Positions 16,299-25,546 are shown, counted from the stretch's first letter. The stretch: 64,000 nt of DNA from Alphaproteobacteria bacterium (GCA_016783965.1 JADHVO010000003.1:310001-374000), one strand, 5' to 3'. The notes: a model not told the origin generated them from the letters alone. A program made the numbers and translations.

Positions 16299-17689
16299 CC
16301 ACCAAGACCCGCACCGAGACCGATACGTTTGGACCCATCCAGGTCGATGCCTCGAAGTATTGGGGCGCGCAGGCGGAGCGGTCGCTGCACAACTTCAAGA
16401 TCGGCTGGGAGAAGCAGCCTGCGTCGATCGTGCGCGCGCTGGGCATCGTCAAGCGCGCCGCGGCGGAGACGAACATGGCGCTCGGCCTGCTCGACGACAA
16501 TTTGGGCAAGACCATCGTCGCCGCGGCGCAGGAGGTGATCGACGGCAAGCTGGATGCCCACTTCCCGCTGTCGGTGTGGCAAACGGGCTCGGGCACGCAG
16601 TCCAACATGAACGCCAATGAGGTGATCTCGAACCGCGCGATCGAGATGCTGGGCGGCGAGATGGGCTCCAAGAAACCCATCCATCCGAACGACCACGTCA
16701 ACATGAGCCAGTCGTCGAACGACACCTATCCGACAGCCATGCACATCGCCTGCGCGGAGGAGATTCACCACCACCTGCTGCCGGCGCTGCGCACGCTGCG
16801 CGATGCGCTGGAAGCGAAGGCGAAGGCTTGGAAGGGCATCATCAAGATCGGCCGCACGCATACGCAGGACGCGACACCGATCACGCTCGGCCAGGAGTTC
16901 TCCGGCTACACGCAGCAGATGAGCAACGGCATCGAGCGCATCGAGCAAACCCTGCCGAAGCTGATGGAGCTGGCGCAGGGCGGCACCGCGGTCGGCACCG
17001 GCCTCAACGCGCCGGTCGGCTTCGACAAGAGGGTCGCCGAGCGCATCGCGGCCATCACCGGCATGCCGTTCACCAGCGCGCCCAACAAGTTCGAGGCGCT
17101 GGCCTCGCATGACGCGATGGTGTTCAGCCATGGCGCGATCAACACGGTTGCAGCCTCGATGTTCAAAATCGCGCAGGACATCCGTTTCCTCGGCAGCGGT
17201 CCGCGCTCGGGCCTCGGCGAACTGGCGCTGCCCGAGAACGAACCCGGCTCCTCCATCATGCCCGGCAAGGTGAACCCCACGCAGTGCGAGGCGGTCACGC
17301 AGGTCTGTTCGCGCATCTTCGGCAACCACGCCACCATCACCTTCGCGGACAGCCAGGGCAATTTCGAGCTCAACGTCTACAACCCGGTAATGGCCTACAG
17401 CTTCCTGCAAAGCGTACGCCTGATGGCGGACGCGGCGATGAGCTTCACCGAGCACTGCATCGCGGGGATCGAACCACGTCTCGACAATATTCAGCACGGG
17501 CTTGAGCGATCCTTGATGCTGGTGACAGCACTGGCGCCCAAGATCGGCTACGACGCCGCAGCCAAGATCGCCAAGGCGGCGCACAAGAACGGCACCACGC
17601 TGAAGGAAGAGGCGCTGAAAACCGGCCTCGTCACGAGCGAAGAGTTCGACCGGATCGTTGACCCGAAGGACATGATCGGCCCCAAATAG
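16295..17689 (+). CDS. fumC: class II fumarate hydratase
   Basis: A 464-residue, iron-independent fumarase, which interconverts fumarate and malate in the TCA cycle. The N-terminal [28 protein letters not shown], the substrate loops [17 protein letters not shown] and [43 protein letters not shown], and the fumarase/aspartase superfamily signature [15 protein letters not shown] are all intact. The length is typical (E. coli FumC 467). It is coupled to the upstream toxin gene by a 4-bp overlap, an odd position for a housekeeping gene. Confidence 0.97.
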   Translation: MTTKTRTETDTFGPIQVDASKYWGAQAERSLHNFKIGWEKQPASIVRALGIVKRAAAETNMALGLLDDNLGKTIVAAAQEVIDGKLDAHFPLSVWQTGSGTQSNMNANEVISNRAIEMLGGEMGSKKPIHPNDHVNMSQSSNDTYPTAMHIACAEEIHHHLLPALRTLRDALEAKAKAWKGIIKIGRTHTQDATPITLGQEFSGYTQQMSNGIERIEQTLPKLMELAQGGTAVGTGLNAPVGFDKRVAERIAAITGMPFTSAPNKFEALASHDAMVFSHGAINTVAASMFKIAQDIRFLGSGPRSGLGELALPENEPGSSIMPGKVNPTQCEAVTQVCSRIFGNHATITFADSQGNFELNVYNPVMAYSFLQSVRLMADAAMSFTEHCIAGIEPRLDNIQHGLERSLMLVTALAPKIGYDAAAKIAKAAHKNGTTLKEEALKTGLVTSEEFDRIVDPKDMIGPK

Positions 17690-17692
17690 GGC

Positions 17693-18406
17693 ATGGCGCA
17701 CACCAAGCTTCTCGCCGTCGTCGAGCAGAACAACGCCACCGGCCGCGTGTCCTACTGGCAGGGCTGCGACAACCAGAGCCTGGCCGACCGCAACGGCATC
17801 AGCCTCGCCGACTACATCCACGCCATGTACGGCTTCATCCGCCAGGCGAAGGCGCGGCACGTGCTGCTGATCGGCTGCGGCGGCGGGACGCTGGCCACCA
17901 TGCTGCAGCGGGCGCGCGTGCGCGTGACTATGGTCGACAACGATCCGACGTCCTTTGCCATCGCACGCACATACTTCGCGCTGCCGGACAGTGTCGATTG
18001 CCGGGCGGCGGACGGCATCTGGTTCCTGAGGCGGCGCACGACCCGCTACGACGCCATCGTTCTCGACGCGTATTGCGGCGGCCTCATCCCGAAACCGTTT
18101 CTCAGGCCGGGTTTCTTCGCGCTCGCGCGGGCGCGGCTGAAGCGCGGCGGAATCCTGCTCGCCAACATCACCGCCAGGGACGACGCCGACCGCCTCCCCG
18201 ACCGCATCGCGCGCACCATGCAGAGCGCGTTTGGCGACACGGTGAAGCTGCACGACGCCGACGGCTATCTGGACCGCAATGTCGTCGCCGTGGCGGGGGC
18301 TACCCGCGATCTCAAGCCGCCGCGCCTGATGATGAAGCCCGCCCGTCGCGCCAAATCCATCGCAAGGAGCCTGCGCGAACTCGACTTCCGCCCGCTGCGC
18401 GGCTAG
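17693..18406 (+). CDS. spermidine synthase-like methyltransferase-fold protein
   Basis: A 237-residue protein with the Rossmann methyltransferase fold of the spermidine synthase family: VLLIGCGGGTLATML is the nucleotide loop, VTMVDNDPTSFAIA gives the acidic residue after strand 2, and YDAIVLDAYCGGLIPKPF takes the place of the catalytic D-x-x-D region. The N-terminal SYWQGCDNQSLAD resembles the strand-forming N-terminal part of polyamine synthases. Whether it makes a polyamine is unknown. It begins 3 bp after fumC and is likely in the same operon. Confidence 0.78.
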   Translation: MAHTKLLAVVEQNNATGRVSYWQGCDNQSLADRNGISLADYIHAMYGFIRQAKARHVLLIGCGGGTLATMLQRARVRVTMVDNDPTSFAIARTYFALPDSVDCRAADGIWFLRRRTTRYDAIVLDAYCGGLIPKPFLRPGFFALARARLKRGGILLANITARDDADRLPDRIARTMQSAFGDTVKLHDADGYLDRNVVAVAGATRDLKPPRLMMKPARRAKSIARSLRELDFRPLRG

Positions 18407-18415
18407 GCCGTGTCC

Positions 18416-18628
18416 ATGGCGCTGACCAAACGCTCCTTCTCGCTCTCCGGCCACCGCACCAGCGTCGCGCTGGAAGCAGAGTTCTGGGCCGTACTGCAAC
18501 TCGAGGCAAAAAAGCAGGCACTGAGCATGGCCGCCTTCGTGGCACGCATCGATGCGGCGCGGGGCGAGCAACCACTCGCCTCGGCGCTGCGCCTTGCCGC
18601 GCTGGCCGCGGCCAAAGCCGGTTCCTGA
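18416..18628 (+). CDS. ribbon-helix-helix domain protein (RHH_4 type)
   Basis: A 70-residue protein. TKRSFSLSGHRTSVALEAEFWAVLQLEAKKQALSMAAFVARIDAAR is the RHH_4 pattern: the strand KRSFSLSGHRTSVALE followed by the two helices. In alphaproteobacteria this small protein is often found close to fumC, sspB and a DUF4169 gene, as here, but its target is not known to me. An upstream GTG at 18410 is an alternative start two codons earlier. Confidence 0.82.
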   Translation: MALTKRSFSLSGHRTSVALEAEFWAVLQLEAKKQALSMAAFVARIDAARGEQPLASALRLAALAAAKAGS

Positions 18629-18739
18629 CACAGGCTGGCAGCAGGCTGTCAGTACGCTATCTCGAACGGCGCCCGTGTCACGGCGCTGTCGTAAAAGCGC
18701 AATAATCGAAGACGCAAGTTTTCCTGAGGGGTTGGGCTT

Positions 18740-19345
18740 ATGATCACACTTTATCATGCACCGCGTTCGCGCTCGTCGCGCATCATCTGGCTGCTCGAGG
18801 AGCTCGGTGCGGATTACAAGATCGAACTGGTCGACATCCAGCGCGGCGACGGCAGCGGCAAGCCGGCGCCGGAGTCCTATGCGGCGATCAATCCGCTGAA
18901 GAAGGTGCCGACCGTCAAGGTATTTGATGAGATCGTGTACGAGTCCGGGGCCATCACTCTTTATCTGACTGACAGCCACCAACGGCACCCGATCGGGCCG
19001 CTGCCCGGGGATAACAATCGCGCAGAATATGTGCGGTGGCTGTTCTTCTATAACGGCACGCTGGAACCCGCGGCGACGGCGCGCTTCATGGGCTGGGACA
19101 AGGACCCCGCGAAGCCGACCGGCTTCGGCAAATGGGAGGACATCGAGAAGGTGGTCTCCGACCAGCTCGCCAAGACGCCCTACATCCTGGGCGACGAATT
19201 CTCGGCTGCCGATATCATCTACGGCTCGGCCGTGCAGTTCTTCAAAGGCAGCCTGTTCCCGGACCGGCCGCACTATGATGCCTATCTTGAGCGCCTCTCC
19301 GCCCGCCCCGCCTACAAGCGGGCGCAGGCCAGGGACAACGGCTAA
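18740..19345 (+). CDS. glutathione S-transferase family protein
   Basis: A 201-residue GST. The thioredoxin-like N-terminal domain begins MITLYHAPRSRSSRIIWLLEELGADYKIELVDI, where the Ser near position 11 could act on glutathione; NPLKKVPTVKVFDEIVYESGAITLYL has the conserved cis-Pro and the Glu-Ser pair that binds glutathione. The all-helical C-terminal domain includes EFSAADIIYGSAVQF, with the N-capping Asp. Substrate unknown. It lies in the fumC-DUF4169 stretch on the same strand. Confidence 0.92.
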   Translation: MITLYHAPRSRSSRIIWLLEELGADYKIELVDIQRGDGSGKPAPESYAAINPLKKVPTVKVFDEIVYESGAITLYLTDSHQRHPIGPLPGDNNRAEYVRWLFFYNGTLEPAATARFMGWDKDPAKPTGFGKWEDIEKVVSDQLAKTPYILGDEFSAADIIYGSAVQFFKGSLFPDRPHYDAYLERLSARPAYKRAQARDNG

Positions 19346-19388
19346 CTCCGTGCTATCAATGGTCCCAGCCAACCACTGGGACCATTCG

Positions 19389-19574
19389 ATGGGCGAAGTC
19401 GTCAATTTCCGCCGCGCCAAGAAATCAAAGGCTCGCGCCGTGAAAACGGCCGAGGCCGACGCCAATCGCGTCAAGCACGGCGTGCCCAAGTCGGTGCGCA
19501 ATCTCGCCCAGGCGCGGGTCGACAAGGACAAGAAGACCGCCGACGCGCACAAGCTTTGCAAGGACGACGAATAG
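19389..19574 (+). CDS. DUF4169 family protein
   Basis: A 61-residue basic protein, MGEVVNFRRAKKSKARAVKTAEAD then NRVKHGVPKSVRNLAQARVDKDKKTADAHKL, matching the DUF4169 family, a small alphaproteobacterial family of unknown function that tends to lie near fumC and RHH_4 genes. The start is set by the family N-terminus (GEVVNFRR). The next gene starts 3 bp after its stop. Confidence 0.88.
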   Translation: MGEVVNFRRAKKSKARAVKTAEADANRVKHGVPKSVRNLAQARVDKDKKTADAHKLCKDDE

Positions 19575-19576
19575 GC

Positions 19577-20737
19577 ATGCCCGGTCCGCTTCAGGGAATC
19601 CTGGTCGTCGATCTCACACGCGTGCTCGCAGGCCCCTTCGCCGCGCTGATGCTGAACGAGCTCGGCGCCCGCATCATCAAGGTGGAACCGCCGCGCGTGG
19701 GCGACGACAGCCGCCACGTCGGCCCTTTCGTGAAGACACCGGACGGCCGCACCAAGTCCGGCTACTTCATGAGCGTCAACAGAGCGAAGGAATCCATCGC
19801 GCTCGACCTGAAAGCCGATGGCGACCGGCGCATCTTCGAGGCGCTGCTCGAACGCGCCGACGTGCTGATCGAGAATTATCGCGGCGGGACGATGGAGAAG
19901 CTGGGTTACGGCTACGCGCAACTCAGGGACAAGTACCCCCGCCTAATCTATTGCGGCGTCTCCGGCTTCGGCCACACGGGGCCGTATGCCAACCGCCCCG
20001 CCTACGACATGGTGGTGCAGGCCATGGGCGGGGTGATGAGCCTGACCGGCCAGCCTGACGGTCCGCCGACCCGAGTTGGCACCTCGACCGGCGATCTCTC
20101 CGCCGGCCTGTTCGCCACCATCGGCATCGTCACCGCGCTCTACGACCGCAAGGCCACCGGCAAGGGGCAGAAGGTCGACATTTCGATGCTCGACAGCCAG
20201 GTGGCGCTGCTGGAGAACGCGATCTCGCGCCATGTCGCGAACGGCCAGATTCCCGGCCCGCTGGGAAGCCGCCACCCGTCCATCGCGCCATTCGCGGTGT
20301 TCGCGACCAGGGACGGCCACATCGCCATCGCCGCCGGCAACAACGAACTGTTCGCCCGCATGTGCGCGGTGCTTGGCTGCGAGGACATGGCGCGTGACGA
20401 ACGCTTCTCAACGAACCCCAGGCGCATGGAGAACCACGAGGCGCTGCACGAGCAGATGGAGCTGGCACTCTCGGCCCGCACATCGAAAGAATGGCTCGAT
20501 GCGCTGGATGCCGCCGGCGTGCCATCTGGTCCGCTCAACAACGTCGCCGACGTGATGCGCGACCCGCAGGTCAATCATCGCAACATGATCATCGAGACGC
20601 TCGATCCCGATCTCGGCCCGATCCGGATGCAGGGCAACCCGGTGAAACTGTCGGCGCACGAGGACCCGAAGACCCGCGCCGCCGCACCCGAACTCGACCA
20701 GCACCGCGCCGCGATCCTGAAAGAACTCGGCCTCTAG
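19577..20737 (+). CDS. CaiB/BaiF family CoA-transferase (class III)
   Basis: A 386-residue class III CoA-transferase, which moves CoA between acyl groups. It begins MPGPLQGILVVDLTRVLAGPFAALMLNELGARIIKVEPP, the family N-terminus; the catalytic aspartate is in the NRPAYDMVVQAMGG segment, and VGTSTGDLSAGLFATIGI and VDISMLDSQVALLENAI follow. The length is standard. The particular acyl donor and acceptor cannot be assigned. It starts 3 bp after DUF4169, so probably shares its transcript. Its end overlaps the decayed alcohol dehydrogenase on the other strand. Confidence 0.92.
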   Translation: MPGPLQGILVVDLTRVLAGPFAALMLNELGARIIKVEPPRVGDDSRHVGPFVKTPDGRTKSGYFMSVNRAKESIALDLKADGDRRIFEALLERADVLIENYRGGTMEKLGYGYAQLRDKYPRLIYCGVSGFGHTGPYANRPAYDMVVQAMGGVMSLTGQPDGPPTRVGTSTGDLSAGLFATIGIVTALYDRKATGKGQKVDISMLDSQVALLENAISRHVANGQIPGPLGSRHPSIAPFAVFATRDGHIAIAAGNNELFARMCAVLGCEDMARDERFSTNPRRMENHEALHEQMELALSARTSKEWLDALDAAGVPSGPLNNVADVMRDPQVNHRNMIIETLDPDLGPIRMQGNPVKLSAHEDPKTRAAAPELDQHRAAILKELGL

Positions 20738-20888
20738 GTCGAGATCATGGCTTTCAGCGCATGCGTGTCGGCTGCCCGGGCAAAGGCGTCGTAGGAAATG
20801 CAGGAGATCAGTACGCGGTCTCCCTGCTTGAACGAAGCCGATCCGACCCTTTCAACAATCCCGACCCCTCATGCCCGAGAATGCGCCC
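20734..20888 (-). pseudogene. remnant of a zinc-dependent alcohol dehydrogenase
   Basis: On the minus strand, RILGHEG reads into a one-base frameshift and then continues GIVERVGSASFKQGDRVLISCIS, the GroES-like N-terminal part of Zn-alcohol dehydrogenases (GHE-G-x-G, then GDRV). This is joined directly to YDAFARAADTHALKAMIST and a stop, which is the normal C-terminus of the same family. About 250-300 codons of the middle, including the Rossmann domain, are missing. It is a deletion derivative with a frameshift and cannot be functional. Its stop overlaps the end of the CoA-transferase gene. Confidence 0.75.
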
Positions 20889-21163
20889 CCGGGGGTGGCG
20901 GGTCTGCGCGAGGTCGAAGAGCGGCCGGCTTCTTGTCGTCGGTAGAACGGCGGCGACAGCGGGGACCCCGCTCTCTTGCGCAGGAACGGGGTCCGAGGTC
21001 ATGACCTTTTCGCCTGCCGCCGCAACTCAACGCTCGGCGACGGGTTGCGCATAACGGATGAGCCTCCCGCATTAAACGTCGGGACACTACGTATGGAAAC
21101 GCGTCGCGCCGCGGGCTGCAAAAGAAACAAGGTGAACGCCGATGCGCGACTCTTCGTCCGCCG
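20889..21163. other. non-coding stretch upstream of the alcohol dehydrogenase remnant
   Basis: I see no gene here. It contains a hairpin of 8 bp (GGACCCCG 20963-20970 with CGGGGTCC 20987-20994). It is probably further decayed sequence of the lost dehydrogenase locus. Confidence 0.5.
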
Positions 21164-21628
21164 CTAGCAGGCGGTGCCGCCTTCGATTTCGACCTTCTGC
21201 GTCGTGCCCTGATAGGTGACTGTCAGCGTGCCCTTTTCCTCCGTCGAGTCAGCTTCGGGATGCTCGGCGGTGACAGTTATCGACTCGACCACAGTGACGG
21301 CGCCGGCCTTGTCCTTGAACACGCGGTCGAAATGCGCCCCGAGGCCGGCGGAATCCGCCCCCTGCTTGCCGCTGGCCTTGGTGCTGACGAGATCGAGCGC
21401 GAAGATTTTGCCGCCGAGCTTGATGTTGGCCTTGGCCTTCACGTCGACCCCGTCGTCCAGGAACACGACGTCGGCACCGTGGCCCTTCGGGCTGAAGCTG
21501 CCCATGCAGCCGCTCTGCTGAAACAGCGGCGCGTTGTCCGGCAGCTTTTCGATATGCCACGCGGGTCCGGCCGCGAGCGCGTTGCACGCAAATAGGGCCA
21601 CAGCAGCGGCAAAACTCAAAATGCGCAC
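21164..21628 (-). CDS. secreted protein of unknown function
   Basis: A 154-residue protein that starts with GTG at 21628; GGGGA lies about 8 bases upstream and the residues that follow form a signal peptide (VRILSFAAAVALFACNALAA). The mature part, GPAWHIEKLPDNAPLFQQSGCMGSFSPKGHGADVVFLDDG, continues with alternating strands and ends IEGGTAC, giving a pair of cysteines near the two ends of the mature chain. I do not recognise the family. It is a single gene between a decayed locus and a divergent DUF1272 gene. Confidence 0.65.
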   Translation of the reverse strand: MRILSFAAAVALFACNALAAGPAWHIEKLPDNAPLFQQSGCMGSFSPKGHGADVVFLDDGVDVKAKANIKLGGKIFALDLVSTKASGKQGADSAGLGAHFDRVFKDKAGAVTVVESITVTAEHPEADSTEEKGTLTVTYQGTTQKVEIEGGTAC

Positions 21629-21774
21629 GGAAGAATCCCCGTATTGAACACCCTGCGTCACCTTTCACGCCCGCCGCGGCGAAAACAAGGCGTCCGAATG
21701 CACCGGAGCTACGTCCTTGCGCCGCGCGCTGCAGGCATTAGCGTTTCCGGCGAAACGTGCGGAGACGACACGCC

Positions 21775-22023
21775 ATGCTCGAACTGCGTCCCAATTGCGA
21801 ATGCTGCGACAAGGACCTGCCGCCGGAGTCCGCGGACGCCCGCATCTGCACGTTCGAGTGCACCTTCTGCGCCGACTGCGCCGAGCACGTGCTGAAGGGT
21901 GTCTGTCCGAACTGCGCCGGGAACCTGGCGCCGCGCCCGGTCCGTCCGCCCGCGATGCTCGCCAGATATCCCGCGTCGACGAAGCGCGTGCGCAAGCAGG
22001 ATGGGTGCAGCAAGGCCGCCTGA
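21775..22023 (+). CDS. DUF1272 domain protein
   Basis: An 82-residue protein with seven cysteines arranged as C-x-C-C at MLELRPNCECCDKDLP, C-T-F-E-C-T-F-C-A-D-C, and C-P-N-C. This is the DUF1272 pattern, a small zinc-ribbon-like family with no assigned function. I start at MLELRP, the conserved family N-terminus; the open frame extends 6 codons further upstream without family similarity. Confidence 0.88.
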   Translation: MLELRPNCECCDKDLPPESADARICTFECTFCADCAEHVLKGVCPNCAGNLAPRPVRPPAMLARYPASTKRVRKQDGCSKAA

Positions 22024-22072
22024 GGCGTTGATGCACTGGGAACGGCGCGCCCATTCTGGCAGCTTTCGTTCC

Positions 22073-22255
22073 ATGACTACCGTCGGGAACATCGCGATCG
22101 GACTGGGCCTCGCAGCGGTTTTCGTGGGCGGGCTGGCGCTGTTCTGGATTGCGCGGCAGGACGACAGCCGCGCCGGCCGCCTGCTTGGGCTGCTGGCGAT
22201 GGCGGCAACCGCAGCGGCGCTGGGCTATGTCACCTATGGCCATCACTGGCTGTGA
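22073..22255 (+). CDS. small membrane protein, unknown function
   Basis: A 60-residue protein with two predicted transmembrane helices: about residues 5-25 (GNIAIGLGLAAVFVGGLALFW) and 38-55. A short charged loop RQDDSRAGR joins them. Start at MTTVGN. There is no clear ribosome-binding site and no family match that I recognise, so the assignment rests on the hydrophobic pattern and codon use (strong GC at third positions). Confidence 0.5.
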   Translation: MTTVGNIAIGLGLAAVFVGGLALFWIARQDDSRAGRLLGLLAMAATAAALGYVTYGHHWL

Positions 22256-22349
22256 GCCGGACGCCCTTCGGGGGTGAAAAACGTCCGATAAGTTCTATAT
22301 TGGTTCGCATGCCCTTCGATTCAGATGCGTGCCCCGAGAGGACGTGCAC

Positions 22350-24686
22350 ATGAGCGGTTTCGGCAACCGCTACAACGATCCCCTGGACGAAGCCTTCGGC
22401 GAGGACGTCCAGCCGGTTCGCGCGCAAGCCGCGGCGGCTGAACCGCCGTACCTGAAGGGCCTCAATCCCGAGCAGCGCGAGGCGGTGCTGGCGACCGACG
22501 GGCCAGTGCTGGTGCTGGCGGGCGCAGGCACGGGCAAGACGCGCGTGCTGACGACCCGGCTGGCGCACATCCTGGCCACGCGCCGCGCCTGGCCAGGACA
22601 GATCCTGTCCGTCACCTTCACGAACAAGGCCGCGCGCGAGATGAAGGAGCGCATCGGCGCCCTGATCGGCGGCGTAGTGGAAGGCATGCAGTGGCTGGGC
22701 ACATTCCACTCCATCGGCGCCAAGATGCTGCGCCGCCACGCCGAGCTGGTGGGCCTGAAATCCAACTTCACCATCCTGGATACCGACGACCAGCTGCGCC
22801 TGATGAAGCAGCTGATCGATGCGGCGAACATCGACGAGAAGCGCTGGCCGGCCCGCGCGCTGGCCGGGATGATCGACGCCTGGAAGAACCGCGGGCTGTC
22901 GCCGCAGGACGTACCGAGCGGCGAAGGCCACGGCTTCGCCTTCGGCAAGGGTACCGAGCTTTACGCGCAGTACCAGCAGCGGCTGAAGGACCTGAACGCC
23001 GCGGATTTCGGCGACCTGCTGCTGCACACGCTGAACATCCTGAAGACCAATCCCGACATCCTGGCCGATTATCGCGAGCGCTTCCGCTACATCCTGGTCG
23101 ACGAGTACCAGGACACCAACGCGGTGCAGTACCTGTGGCTCAAGATCCTGGGCACGGCCTCCGGCAATGTGTGCGTCGTGGGCGACGACGACCAGTCGAT
23201 CTATGCCTGGCGCGGCGCGGAGGTGGAGAACATCCTGCGCTTCGAGCGCGACTTCCCGGGCGCGAAGGTGATCCGCCTGGAGCGCAACTACCGCTCGACG
23301 CCGGTCATTCTTGGCGCTGCGTCGGGGCTGATCACCGCGAACAAGGGGCGCCTCGGCAAGACGCTTTGGACTGAGGGCGACCCGGGCGAGAAGATCAAGG
23401 TGCAGGGCGTGTGGGACGCAGAGGAAGAAGCCCGCAACATCGCCTCCGAGGCAGAGGACCTGCACCGCAACATGGGCCAGTCCTACGGCGAAATGGCCAT
23501 CCTCGTGCGCGCCGCGTTCCAGATGCGCGAGTTTGAAGACCGCTTCATCGCGCTGGGCCTGCCCTATCGCGTGATCGGTGGTCCGCGTTTTTACGAGCGG
23601 CAGGAAGTGCGCGACGCCATGGCCTATCTGCGCCTGATCGCGCAAGGCGACGACGATCTCGCCTTCGAGCGTATCGTCAACAAGCCCAAGCGCGGTATTG
23701 GCGATGCGTCGGTGCAGGCGCTGCACGTCTATGCCCGCAACCGGCAGCTGCCGCTGCTGGCGGCCGCGCGCGAGATCGCGGAGACCGATGAGCTTCCGCC
23801 CAAGGCACGCAAGGCGCTGGCAGAGCTGGCGCAGAACTTCTCGCGCTGGACGCAGACATCGCAGGCGATCCCGCACACCGAGCTGGCGGAGATGGTGCTG
23901 GATGAGTCCGGCTACACCGACATGCTCAAGAACGACAAGTCGGCGGAAGCTCCGGGGCGGCTGGAGAACCTGAAGGAATTCGTGCGCTCGATGGAGACGT
24001 TCGAGTCGCTCACCAGCTTCCTGGAGCATGTCTCGCTGGTGATGGAGATCGCGCAGGACGAAAGCGGCGACCGCATCAACCTGATGACGCTGCATGCGGC
24101 GAAGGGGCTGGAGTTCAACACGGTGTTCCTCCCGGGCTGGGAAGAAGGTCTGTTCCCGTCGCAGCGGACGATGGACGAGAACGGGTTGGCGGGTTTGGAA
24201 GAAGAGCGGCGGCTGGCCTATGTCGGCATCACACGCGCCAAGCAGCGGGCGCGGGTGAGCTTTGCCGCCAACCGGCGGGTGCACGGGTCGTGGCAGAGCG
24301 CCCTGCCCTCACGCTTCATCACCGAACTGCCGGAGGAACATGTCGACACGGTGGTCGACGAGGGCTTCTACGGCGGCAATGTCGGTTTCCGCGACAACAT
24401 GAATTCGGGCGGGTTCGCCTCGACTTATGACTCGCCGGGCTGGAAACGGGCGCAGGCCAACCGTGCCGGCGGCATGGCGCGGGCACGGCCGCCGACGATC
24501 GAGGCGCACGCCTATACGGTGCAGACCAGCGACCCGGAAAGCTCGCAGTACACGCGCGGCGACCGCATCTTCCACCAGAAATTCGGCTATGGCCGCGTGA
24601 GCTTCGTCGAAGGCAACAAGTTGACCGTCGACTTCGACAAGGCCGGCGAGAAGAAGGTCATCGACACGTTCGTGCAAAGGGCTTGA
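22350..24686 (+). CDS. uvrD: UvrD/PcrA-type DNA helicase
   Basis: A 778-residue superfamily 1A helicase that unwinds DNA 3'-5' in repair and in clearing proteins from forks. The helicase motifs appear in order: LNPEQREAVLATDGPVLVLAGAGTGKTRVLTTR (Q-motif and Walker A), LSVTFTNKAAREM (Ia), ILVDEYQDTN (II), VVGDDDQSIYAWRGA (III), LERNYRS (IV), INLMTLHAAKGLEFNTVFLPG (V) and RLAYVGITRAK (VI). The C-terminal 45 residues (RIFHQKFGYGRVSFVEGNKLTVDFD) are the RNA polymerase/UvrB-binding type tail of UvrD/PcrA. GAGAGGA precedes the chosen ATG. Confidence 0.95.
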   Translation: MSGFGNRYNDPLDEAFGEDVQPVRAQAAAAEPPYLKGLNPEQREAVLATDGPVLVLAGAGTGKTRVLTTRLAHILATRRAWPGQILSVTFTNKAAREMKERIGALIGGVVEGMQWLGTFHSIGAKMLRRHAELVGLKSNFTILDTDDQLRLMKQLIDAANIDEKRWPARALAGMIDAWKNRGLSPQDVPSGEGHGFAFGKGTELYAQYQQRLKDLNAADFGDLLLHTLNILKTNPDILADYRERFRYILVDEYQDTNAVQYLWLKILGTASGNVCVVGDDDQSIYAWRGAEVENILRFERDFPGAKVIRLERNYRSTPVILGAASGLITANKGRLGKTLWTEGDPGEKIKVQGVWDAEEEARNIASEAEDLHRNMGQSYGEMAILVRAAFQMREFEDRFIALGLPYRVIGGPRFYERQEVRDAMAYLRLIAQGDDDLAFERIVNKPKRGIGDASVQALHVYARNRQLPLLAAAREIAETDELPPKARKALAELAQNFSRWTQTSQAIPHTELAEMVLDESGYTDMLKNDKSAEAPGRLENLKEFVRSMETFESLTSFLEHVSLVMEIAQDESGDRINLMTLHAAKGLEFNTVFLPGWEEGLFPSQRTMDENGLAGLEEERRLAYVGITRAKQRARVSFAANRRVHGSWQSALPSRFITELPEEHVDTVVDEGFYGGNVGFRDNMNSGGFASTYDSPGWKRAQANRAGGMARARPPTIEAHAYTVQTSDPESSQYTRGDRIFHQKFGYGRVSFVEGNKLTVDFDKAGEKKVIDTFVQRA

Positions 24687-24688
24687 GC

Positions 24689-24982
24689 GTGAAGGCGATA
24701 CCACCATTCCGGCTTGTCGCTGAACCGCTCAACGATGCGGCCGCGGCATTGCCAACCTTTCGCTGGGCGGGCGACAATGTTGGAAAGCGGCACAAGCTCG
24801 GTGGCGCACCTGACTTCATTCAGTCACCGGAGACACCGTTGTGCTCCTGCGCCAAACCCATGACGTTTTACGCACAACTGGATTCAATCAACGACGACTA
24901 CTGCCTGGCTGACTGCGGCTTGATCTATGTCTTCGTCTGCTTCGACTGCTTTGAGACAAAGGCGATGCTCCAATCGGGCTGA
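24689..24982 (+). CDS. conserved hypothetical protein, DUF1963-like
   Basis: A protein of about 97 residues with GAPDFIQSPETPLCSCAKPMTFYAQLDSINDDYCLADCGLIYVFVCFDC. The order G-x-P..IQ.P..P.C.C..PM.F.AQLDS..D....D.G.IYVF.C resembles a short version of the YwqG/DUF1963 fold; cysteines in C-S-C and CFDC could bind zinc. It begins at GTG 24689 with AAGG 8 bases before, or at a TTG two codons earlier that overlaps the uvrD stop. Probably co-transcribed with uvrD. Function unknown. Confidence 0.65.
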   Translation: MKAIPPFRLVAEPLNDAAAALPTFRWAGDNVGKRHKLGGAPDFIQSPETPLCSCAKPMTFYAQLDSINDDYCLADCGLIYVFVCFDCFETKAMLQSG

Positions 24983-24991
24983 TAGTTCGCC

Positions 24992-25546
24992 CTAAAGGCC
25001 AAACCGTCTAACAATAGACAGAGCGCATTCGTCAGCACTTGCCGCGGTCGTGTCGACCGTGAAATCGTAACTTCGTCCGCGATGCACCACGTCGAACTGC
25101 CCGCGGGCCAGGCCTAAGGCGCGGTCGCCGCGGGACTTCTCGCGCGCTTCCAGCACGTCGAGCGGGGCGAATACGCCGACGGTGTGGAACGCGTAGGGCT
25201 TGAGCAGGGCATGGTATTCGCTCCACGCGACGTCGCCGAACAGCACTTCGTCCACCACCATGTTGCAGCCCTGCGCTGCCATCGCGGCGACAGCGTGGCG
25301 CATGCCTCGGAGAGCGCGCTCCTGCGCCGGGCCGGACAGGACAGTTATCACCGGCTTCTCATCGCGCTCCGATGTCTGGAACGTGAGACCGTCCGGCGTG
25401 CCCAGCGTGCGGCCGGGCATCATCTCCAGCCAGGTGTCCATCTGGACGTGCAGGAAGACGCTGCGCGCGGCCGCCTGGATGGCCTTCGCCAGCGTCGACT
25501 TTCCGGCACTGCCGACGCCGTTCAGCAGGATGATCTTGGCCGTCAT
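24992..25546 (-). CDS. chloramphenicol phosphotransferase-like P-loop kinase
   Basis: A 184-residue P-loop kinase of the CPT family. MTAKIILLNGVGSAGKSTLAKAIQ carries Walker A (GSAGKST), followed by FLHVQMDTWLEMMP (the Asp that acts as base in CPT), VVDEVLFG, and VGVFAPLDVLEAREKSRGDRALGLARGQFDVVH, typical of the family lid region. The named enzyme of Streptomyces inactivates chloramphenicol by phosphorylation, but most relatives are of unknown substrate, so no resistance should be assumed. The start is fixed by the P-loop strand; the reading frame stays open far upstream, antisense to prmA. Confidence 0.85.
   Translation of the reverse strand: MTAKIILLNGVGSAGKSTLAKAIQAAARSVFLHVQMDTWLEMMPGRTLGTPDGLTFQTSERDEKPVITVLSGPAQERALRGMRHAVAAMAAQGCNMVVDEVLFGDVAWSEYHALLKPYAFHTVGVFAPLDVLEAREKSRGDRALGLARGQFDVVHRGRSYDFTVDTTAASADECALSIVRRFGL

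Noticed and set aside
16187..19921. A very long minus-strand open frame (over 1,200 codons) across fumC to the CoA-transferase gene.
   Set aside because: It is antisense to several well-supported genes, is made of His/Arg/Val-rich sequence typical of shadow frames in high-GC DNA, and has no domain.
22230..24284. A 684-codon minus-strand frame under uvrD.
   Set aside because: Shadow of the helicase gene on the other strand; composition as above.
24992..25546. Calling the CPT-like kinase a chloramphenicol-resistance gene.
   Set aside because: Most family members have unknown substrates and there is no resistance context.
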